Positions 58,259 to 64,000 of a stretch of DNA of 64,000 nt are shown here, one piece after another; within the stretch, counting starts at the first letter, position 1; every line of letters starts with the position of its first letter. Location: NCBI GenBank assembly GCA_010909725.1, contig JAACMV010000018.1:744001-808000 (forward strand), given 5' to 3'. This DNA comes from Picochlorum sp. 'celeri'. Its lineage: Eukaryota > Chlorophyta > Trebouxiophyceae. A program made the position numbers and the translations under genes. The notes below the pieces were generated by a model. It ran no database searches. It saw nothing but the letters and a program-made list of their open reading frames with translations, and had not been told where the DNA came from.

Positions 58259-60553
58259 ATGGTGTATTGTAAGCATTGCCGAAAGGAGACGGACGTCGAT
58301 GTCGACGACGCCAAGGGAATTTCATGCTGTGTCGATTGTGGAAGCGTTCTGGAGGACGTTGCATTTTCTGTGGATGTGACATTTCAGAAGGATGCTGCTG
58401 GAGAATCTACTGTAGTAGGTCAATTTGTGAATGAAAGTGGTGTGGCGAGGGGTATCGGTCGAATTCATGGAGGTCGAGTGTATGCGTACCAAGCAGAGTC
58501 TCATGAGCGAGCGCAACAGCGTGGGAGACAGCATATAGCACACTTGGTTGATCAGTTAAAGGTGAAGCCGCGAGAGGAGAGTATAGATTCGGCGCACCGG
58601 GTGTACAAGCTTGCATTGCAAAAGGGGTTTACGAGGGGTCGAAGGACGAGTCACGTGGCTGCAGCGTGCTTGTATCTGTTATGTCGGCAGGATGATAAGC
58701 CATTTTTTTTGATTGATTTTTCAGATATACTTCAAGTGAGCGTGTTTTCCTTGGGGGCGGTGTTTCTTCAGTTAGCCAAGTTGCTGCGGTTGGAAAACCA
58801 GCCTCAGTTTACAAAGCCGGTGGATCCGTCTCTGTATATTCATAGGTTTGCGGATAAGATGGGGTATGCTGATGATGTGCTGAAATCTGTGTCTCAGACG
58901 GCGATGCGGCTTGTGGCGTCGATGAAGCGGGATTGGATTCAGACTGGGAGGAGGCCGAGTGGGGTGTGTGGGGCAGCATTGTATATTGCGACGCATTTGC
59001 ATGGGGAGCCTCGAACGAAGCGGGATATTGTGAATGTAGTGCATATAGGGGAGTTTACATTGTCGAAGCGGTTGAATGAGTTTGCGACCACACCGGCAGG
59101 AGAGATGAATAAGAAGGAGTTTTTGAAGCATTCTGAGATGATGGAGAAGCAGGAGAAGATGGCTATTGAGAATGCGCGGGGGGAAGAGGCGCCGAAGAAT
59201 TTGATTGGTGGTTGTATGCATTTGTCGAGTGGCGTGGAGCATTTTAGGAATGGGTTGTGTCGAGAGTGTTATTTGACATATGTTGGATGCTCTGGAGGGT
59301 ATGAGGGAGCCAATCCACCGTCATTTTCAAAGAATAGGGAGCGGGAGAAGGTGAAGCAATTGCAGCTGCTTGAAGATTCTAGTGCACACGGGGATGATGA
59401 TGATGGTGATGGTGAAGAAGGACAGGAAGAAAAGGAAAACGGTGAACAGGAAGACAATGAAGAAGAGCGTCCTCGCTTGAGGAGGAGTAGCAGGAGAACA
59501 CGGGGTGTGGAAGGCCATGCTACACTGATGTCAGCTGATGGTAAGATTGATTCTGCCACTGTTTTGGCAGCGGAACAGTGCGTGGAAGGGTTTGATGTTG
59601 CTATAGCACATGCGGAAAAGGCGGATGCCAAGAGACGGAGAGGGGGCATGTCTACTGCAGCTGCTGTGGCTGCTGCATCTGCGTTTGCGGTGGAGGAAGC
59701 GGCTGTTGCTGTCGGAGAGTCAAGAGATATGATCATTGCTGCTCAAGGCAACTCTCTTCCACTCTCTGTGGTTGGAGATTTTGCAACAGAGGATGGGACA
59801 CAGGCTGATGCGCGGGATGATGACAGCCTGTCGGATATCAGCGATTCTGAGATTCTCATGTATATTGCAGAAGAGGAGGAAGTCAAATGTAAGGAGGAGA
59901 TATGGAATATGATGAATCAAGATTGGATGGAGAAGCAGGCGGCAAAGGCAGCTGCACAGGAGGCTGCCCTACAGGCTCAAGAAGAGCAGAGAAAGGCCAT
60001 GGAACAGGCAGCTGCAGCTGGTGTACAATACAAGAGAGGTCGAGGACGACCTCTTGGGTCCAAGTCAAAACCAAAAGCAATAGCAACAATGCCACCTGCA
60101 GAGACACCTCAGGAGGCTGCGATGAGAATAATAGATGATAAGAAGCTGTCCAGTAAAATTAATTACTCTGTCTTGGCGGAGCTGTTTTCCAGTGATGCAC
60201 CTGAGCAAGCTGGTGATGACACAGGAAAGAAAAAGGAGGCACCGAAGGCTCGAACAGTTGCGTCAGAGAAGAAGGCGGTCAAGGGAGATGTGGCAGTGGA
60301 CAAGACCAGTCCACCACGACTGTCACCACGAAAGCCTAGGAAGAATGCATCAGCGATGCTGCCGCCTGGTCCTAGTAAAAGGATAAAATCAACTGGTAAA
60401 ACATATCAGCGCCTAGAATCGCTGACTGGAACGCACGCATCGCCTTTGTCAGCGCTATCAAACATTTCATCACTGAAATCAGCCAGAAAACCCATGGGTA
60501 TTGGAGGCATTGGGGCCATCAGGCCAAAATCTTCTGCGAAGAAGAACACTTGA
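58259..60553 (+). CDS. BRF1: TFIIIB subunit BRF1 (RNA polymerase III initiation)
   Basis: Recruits Pol III to tRNA and 5S genes together with TBP and Bdp1. Single exon, 764 aa. The N-terminal TFIIB-type zinc ribbon is YCKHCRKE...CCVDCGSVLED (residues 3-31). Two cyclin repeats follow (about 85-290; RRTSHVAAACLYLLCRQ, RRPSGVCGAALYIATHLHGE). The middle is acidic (Asp/Glu/Gly runs). The Brf1-specific TBP-binding block is near 520-560 (SDISDSEILMYIAEEEEVK then EEIWNMMNQDWMEKQAAK). An AT-hook-like GRGRPLGSKSK and a basic Ser/Pro-rich tail end the protein. Domain order matches yeast and plant BRF1. Confidence 0.95.
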   Translation: MVYCKHCRKETDVDVDDAKGISCCVDCGSVLEDVAFSVDVTFQKDAAGESTVVGQFVNESGVARGIGRIHGGRVYAYQAESHERAQQRGRQHIAHLVDQLKVKPREESIDSAHRVYKLALQKGFTRGRRTSHVAAACLYLLCRQDDKPFFLIDFSDILQVSVFSLGAVFLQLAKLLRLENQPQFTKPVDPSLYIHRFADKMGYADDVLKSVSQTAMRLVASMKRDWIQTGRRPSGVCGAALYIATHLHGEPRTKRDIVNVVHIGEFTLSKRLNEFATTPAGEMNKKEFLKHSEMMEKQEKMAIENARGEEAPKNLIGGCMHLSSGVEHFRNGLCRECYLTYVGCSGGYEGANPPSFSKNREREKVKQLQLLEDSSAHGDDDDGDGEEGQEEKENGEQEDNEEERPRLRRSSRRTRGVEGHATLMSADGKIDSATVLAAEQCVEGFDVAIAHAEKADAKRRRGGMSTAAAVAAASAFAVEEAAVAVGESRDMIIAAQGNSLPLSVVGDFATEDGTQADARDDDSLSDISDSEILMYIAEEEEVKCKEEIWNMMNQDWMEKQAAKAAAQEAALQAQEEQRKAMEQAAAAGVQYKRGRGRPLGSKSKPKAIATMPPAETPQEAAMRIIDDKKLSSKINYSVLAELFSSDAPEQAGDDTGKKKEAPKARTVASEKKAVKGDVAVDKTSPPRLSPRKPRKNASAMLPPGPSKRIKSTGKTYQRLESLTGTHASPLSALSNISSLKSARKPMGIGGIGAIRPKSSAKKNT

Positions 60554-60611
60554 AATGCATGCATAGAGATTTATTTAAATATTGTTTCGCAATGTAGAAA
60601 ATCATATTGTC

Positions 60612-63600
60612 TTAGAAATCAACATCCGAGTCACTCTCCGAGAAATATGGAAAGTCGTCAAATTCGTCATCCACGTCCTCGTCGTCTTCATCCTCTTCCT
60701 CACTGCCTGCCGGCTGGAATCCTTCGAATCCGTACTGATACCCATCTTCTACCTTCAGGTAAGGGTCTCCAAAGTAGTTTTGAGTCGGGTTTGGTGCATC
60801 TGGTGCGTCTAGAACGCCTCCCATTGATGCAGAGAATTCATCTGCAGAGTACATGGATGCTTGCTCGCCCGCATCTCCATCAAAGGCATCTTCTCCTCTG
60901 CTCATTGCTTCCTTTAGCAATTCCCTCATAACCTCAACGTGTGACATAGGAGGAGACTGTTGTGCTGCTTGACGCATCAAAAGGCCATTTGCACTAATAT
61001 CAGGATGAACGTCAACTTCGGTGATGACTATTTCACCAGTTTCTGCGTTGATGAGAAGAGAAATCTCTGCAGCGCCACTAAGGCCCAATCTGTCTGATAC
61101 GAGCTGCAGTCTCAGCATTGTATCACTCGTCATCTCTTCAGATAAAATAGATGGCGGAGGTGGGGTCAAGTCAAAGAAAGGCCCGGCCAGCTCGTCATCT
61201 GTGACTTCGACAACACTCGTGCTCAATCCAAGGCAACGCATTGTTCCTGCTCCACCAAGAAGACACCCTTTGGCCTCGAGCCAGTTATCTTGTGTTGGCC
61301 AGCGAATTGGACCACATAATTTGTCCTGGATTGTTGTTTGATCGTGAGAGCCACCTCGTAAAATTTGCACAGGCTCTGCCTCAAGGAAAGGCTCTATGAC
61401 AAACTGTGTTGGTGGGGGAAGTGGCATACGAATGTCTACCGCCTCAGCAGTTGTATCATCAGCATCGATTGTTTCCATCCAATTTTGCACAGCATGGTTG
61501 TACAGCATCAGATCTTTTCCACTCTTCATTCTCAACATTCCTAGTCCATAGTCAGTTGCAGGTCGAATGACCATCATCTTGTCATCCCATGCACCGAATA
61601 ACCTGTTGAAGAATTCGTTCGAAGACTCTTCAGTCTGACAAGTTGCCCTGAGTTCTAAGGCTGAAATCGAATGGGCTGGAGGAGCCGAGATAATCGATCC
61701 ATCATAGTTGACTGCATCTGTCAAGGAGCGGAGTAGCTCTGGGCGGTCCAGACAGAGTCCAGCAGCTACATTAGACGGGCCAGTGTATGGTACGCCAACT
61801 TCATCCATCAATTCTTGGATAGGTCCATATGCTGAGGGATGGCCAGGCAAGATCATGAGAATCACGGCACATTTCTCGGAGGCTGCTACGACCCAATCCT
61901 TGAGGGACAAATACCGAGGAACTCCTGGATTCCCTTCAACTGCGAGAGAACCACCCCATGGAGCTCTATATCCTTCAATAGAGATTTCCGTATCCTGAAA
62001 AGAGGATTTCGTGGCATCAAGGATTTGCTCTATTTTGTGAAGATCATCTCCAGGCTTTCTTGAAACCGTGGTGAGTCTAGAAGAGTCGGCTATACGATCA
62101 ATGGAGCAGCGCATGTCTTCCACGGAATCCCTCACAATATTGGACCCGGCCAATCTCCATACACCTCTTCCATTCAGATCTTGTGGGGGCAATGGATCAG
62201 GGTGCTTGATGCGAGCTGGGTGAAGATAGGGCATCTCAGCAAATAGGAAATCGTCAGTTGCACCACTCTTAAGCACATCTTCTCTGAGAGACACAAGCTT
62301 TTTTAATCTCTCGTCATTTCTCAGGCCTGCATTTGGTGGATCAAGCATGAAAGCTTCCAAGAGCAAATCTGGTGCACCTTGCAGTGCCCTCATTGCTGCA
62401 GCAGCTGTGTTCAAGGATTCCTTTCTCTGGGGCCCTTCACCCCCACAGAGAATCCAGACCCTTTGACGACATGGATGGAGACCAGGGAATTGTTGCGACA
62501 AGATACTAGACATATCTGAGAATGTCTCCTGATCAGAACTCATTTCATCCTTCTCATTCAGAGTCGCGACGGTTTGTTCCAATGCTGCCTCAATCTCATC
62601 CTCTCCAGGAGCACTGGTTGTATCATCATCTACTATTGTCTCAGGCTCGTCCAGGTGTGCAAATATCGGCTCTTTGTCCCATATTTCGACGATGTCCTTA
62701 ATCGCCTCGAAAGATATTTCTTCATCTGAATCGCTGAGTTCTGTGCAAGAGATGCCAACCCAATCCTCATCAGCATCCTTGACCTCATCCTGAGATATAA
62801 GCTGCCCTTCCAGCTCTGGAAGATCGAGGCGTCCTGCAACCATAGATACAAGCTGTCTCGGAAGCCAGTTCCAAGAAAGTCCAGAAGCAAACAGCTGCTG
62901 AGCTAGTGTACCCAATTTACTTTCAAACGATGGGATCAGACCAACTTCCCCAATCACTACCCTGTATGATGTTCCATCATCACTGAGAAACGTGTTGACC
63001 TTGTCCACGTCTAAAGATTCTGCATCATTAAGTCCAGAGTACTTGCCTTGAGGGGGCTCTGGTAAAATTGGACGAGCTTTGCTCTGCACCATCTCTTTCT
63101 GTATATCTAGTCGTGTCCTGTCATCAATTGGCACCCCAAAAACTTCACCATATCTGACTTTTGGTTCGGCTTTATAAAAATCAACCACAGTCATGGACCC
63201 TAGATCTTTGTCAACAAGGTTTCGTTCAGCCGTGGCTCGCTCTTTCAATGCATCTTGCTCCTTTTGTAATAGCGAGGCCATCGACTCGACCTTGAGGCTG
63301 GAGTAATTCTCATCATCAATTTCTGCAACAACCTTTTCGCCCGACTCAAAAGCTACCAGGGCATTTTTATCATTTTCCATTTCAGTTGGATCAATTTCAG
63401 GGCAAACGACAAGCGATATTCTTGCAAAATCTTTGAGACCCATATCTTTGAAAATACGCACGGCTGAGAGCCTTGCATGGTTTGACAACTCTACCGGAAT
63501 GGACCTTGGTGGTGTATGGTGGCGAATCTTCCTACTATCAGATAAATCACCATCCTGACTTTCAGCATGAGGTGGCACTAGTATATCCTCTGTTTTAAGC

Positions 63601-64000
63601 TTGATGACTCTTTCCAGCATGTCAACATCATACTCACCATTCTGATATACCACCTTGGACACTTCAATATCTGAAATGCTGATGCAATCATTGATATCAA
63701 AATAATCTATCTCTGTTGGAACAAGAGCTACAGGACCTTCTTTTGTATCCACAACATGCACCTGGAGATGGACGGCGTCCTTATAAATTGGCTCAATCCG
63801 AATGACTACATCCTTGAACCCATTTGTGTCTGTTTTCAGTGCACCAATCACTTCTATGCATGCATGTAGCCCTCGGCAAACAATTGACAAAAGTTTCTCC
63901 TGCCCTTGAATTACCTCAATGCTGAATCTTCCAATGATTGAATCATTGGGGCCGTCATGGATCCACTTGGCAAGGAGATCTTCAGCTTCAGATGCATGAT
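60612..64000 (-). CDS. D-Ala-D-Ala ligase-like (Ddl/ATP-grasp) protein, plant type, 5' end outside the window
   Basis: The frame stays open to the window edge; at least 1128 residues are visible. The C-terminal 600 residues resemble the second half of plant plastid Ddl proteins: VWILCGGEGPQRKESLNTAA (N-domain), GVWRLAGSNIVRDSVEDM, SLKDWVVAASEKCAVILMIL, GPIQELMDEVGVPYTGPSN (ATP-grasp entry) and ISLLINAETGEIVITEVDVHPD near the metal site. Several catalytic positions look altered: HGxxGED is LPGHPSAYG, and the metal-binding E-x-N is E-V-D. The N-terminal 450 residues, with IEPIYKDAVHLQVHVVDT, are unrecognised, and the tail is very acidic (EEEDEDDEDVDDEFDD). A role in plastid peptidoglycan is suggested by the family, but the changes cast doubt on ligase activity. 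It converges on BRF1. Confidence 0.6.
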   Translation of the reverse strand, partial: HASEAEDLLAKWIHDGPNDSIIGRFSIEVIQGQEKLLSIVCRGLHACIEVIGALKTDTNGFKDVVIRIEPIYKDAVHLQVHVVDTKEGPVALVPTEIDYFDINDCISISDIEVSKVVYQNGEYDVDMLERVIKLKTEDILVPPHAESQDGDLSDSRKIRHHTPPRSIPVELSNHARLSAVRIFKDMGLKDFARISLVVCPEIDPTEMENDKNALVAFESGEKVVAEIDDENYSSLKVESMASLLQKEQDALKERATAERNLVDKDLGSMTVVDFYKAEPKVRYGEVFGVPIDDRTRLDIQKEMVQSKARPILPEPPQGKYSGLNDAESLDVDKVNTFLSDDGTSYRVVIGEVGLIPSFESKLGTLAQQLFASGLSWNWLPRQLVSMVAGRLDLPELEGQLISQDEVKDADEDWVGISCTELSDSDEEISFEAIKDIVEIWDKEPIFAHLDEPETIVDDDTTSAPGEDEIEAALEQTVATLNEKDEMSSDQETFSDMSSILSQQFPGLHPCRQRVWILCGGEGPQRKESLNTAAAAMRALQGAPDLLLEAFMLDPPNAGLRNDERLKKLVSLREDVLKSGATDDFLFAEMPYLHPARIKHPDPLPPQDLNGRGVWRLAGSNIVRDSVEDMRCSIDRIADSSRLTTVSRKPGDDLHKIEQILDATKSSFQDTEISIEGYRAPWGGSLAVEGNPGVPRYLSLKDWVVAASEKCAVILMILPGHPSAYGPIQELMDEVGVPYTGPSNVAAGLCLDRPELLRSLTDAVNYDGSIISAPPAHSISALELRATCQTEESSNEFFNRLFGAWDDKMMVIRPATDYGLGMLRMKSGKDLMLYNHAVQNWMETIDADDTTAEAVDIRMPLPPPTQFVIEPFLEAEPVQILRGGSHDQTTIQDKLCGPIRWPTQDNWLEAKGCLLGGAGTMRCLGLSTSVVEVTDDELAGPFFDLTPPPPSILSEEMTSDTMLRLQLVSDRLGLSGAAEISLLINAETGEIVITEVDVHPDISANGLLMRQAAQQSPPMSHVEVMRELLKEAMSRGEDAFDGDAGEQASMYSADEFSASMGGVLDAPDAPNPTQNYFGDPYLKVEDGYQYGFEGFQPAGSEEEDEDDEDVDDEFDDFPYFSESDSDVDF

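Noticed and set aside
58096..58262. 54-codon minus-strand frame with hydrophobic start opposite the BRF1 5' region
   Set aside because: It overlaps the BRF1 start codon and promoter; short length and no known family.
1..64000. CRISPR arrays, bacterial operons, phage or viral genes
   Set aside because: No spaced direct repeats of CRISPR type, no ribosome-binding-site pattern, and no capsid, polymerase, integrase or reverse transcriptase genes were seen.

Overview
The window is eukaryotic nuclear DNA from a small, gene-dense genome. The evidence is spliced genes with GT-AG introns (mostly 40-250 nt, donors usually GTATGT or GTACGT), cytosolic ribosomal proteins, Pol III initiation factor BRF1, the oligosaccharyltransferase subunit STT3, the UFMylation factor DDRGK1, MICOS and sterol C24-methylation. 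A tandem double-AP2 transcription factor, a plant-type eIFiso4G-like factor, a plant-style D-Ala-D-Ala-ligase-like protein and a possibly plastid-targeted VWA protein point to a unicellular, plastid-bearing organism, probably a green alga or relative. The species cannot be named from sequence alone.

Layout. 0-8 kb: a putative mitochondrial coiled-coil protein, eIF4G, MIC10, tRNA dihydrouridine synthase, DDRGK1 and a Golgi-type sulfotransferase. 8.1-11.6 kb: two directly tandem copies (1798-bp period) of a GC-rich repeat. 11.7-22.7 kb: a secreted Cys-rich protein, Vms1/ANKZF1, PNGase, a CRAL-TRIO protein, eL34 and two unknown membrane proteins. 23.1-24.8 kb: a third repeat copy, ending 14 bp from the NOP2 stop codon. 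24.8-37.9 kb: NOP2, a papain-family protease, an OTU protease, a CoxE-like VWA protein, a putative mitochondrial membrane protein, a half-CXXC zinc-finger protein, a 55-aa brawnin-like protein and a second secreted Cys-rich protein. 38.1-41.8 kb: an 11-exon cytosine-C5 DNA methyltransferase of unusual domain order. 42-51.6 kb: otubain, eS27, LRRC57, AP2, STT3 and a J-domain protein. 52-64 kb: a GPI-anchored-like protein, a PLAC8-DNase II fusion, sterol methyltransferase, a UEV, BRF1 and the 3' part of a Ddl-like gene that runs off the window.

Genes are packed tightly. Convergent neighbours end 25-60 bp apart, and one same-strand pair (CRAL-TRIO then PNGase) has 19 bp between stop and start. 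Divergent pairs share 100-700 bp. Many real genes are invisible as single open frames; I rebuilt their exons by joining GT-AG introns and checking reading phase and family similarity. eS27 and the brawnin-like gene were found only in this way.

Two themes recur. One is protein quality control and ubiquitin-like pathways (DDRGK1, Vms1, PNGase, an OTU protease, otubain, UEV, STT3 upstream of PNGase). The other is chromatin: the DNA methyltransferase and a neighbouring gene share the same half-CXXC zinc module. The most unusual items are the PLAC8-DNase II fusion, the methyltransferase with PWWP, half-CXXC and Tudor-like modules behind its catalytic domain, and the GC-rich 1.7-kb repeat family.
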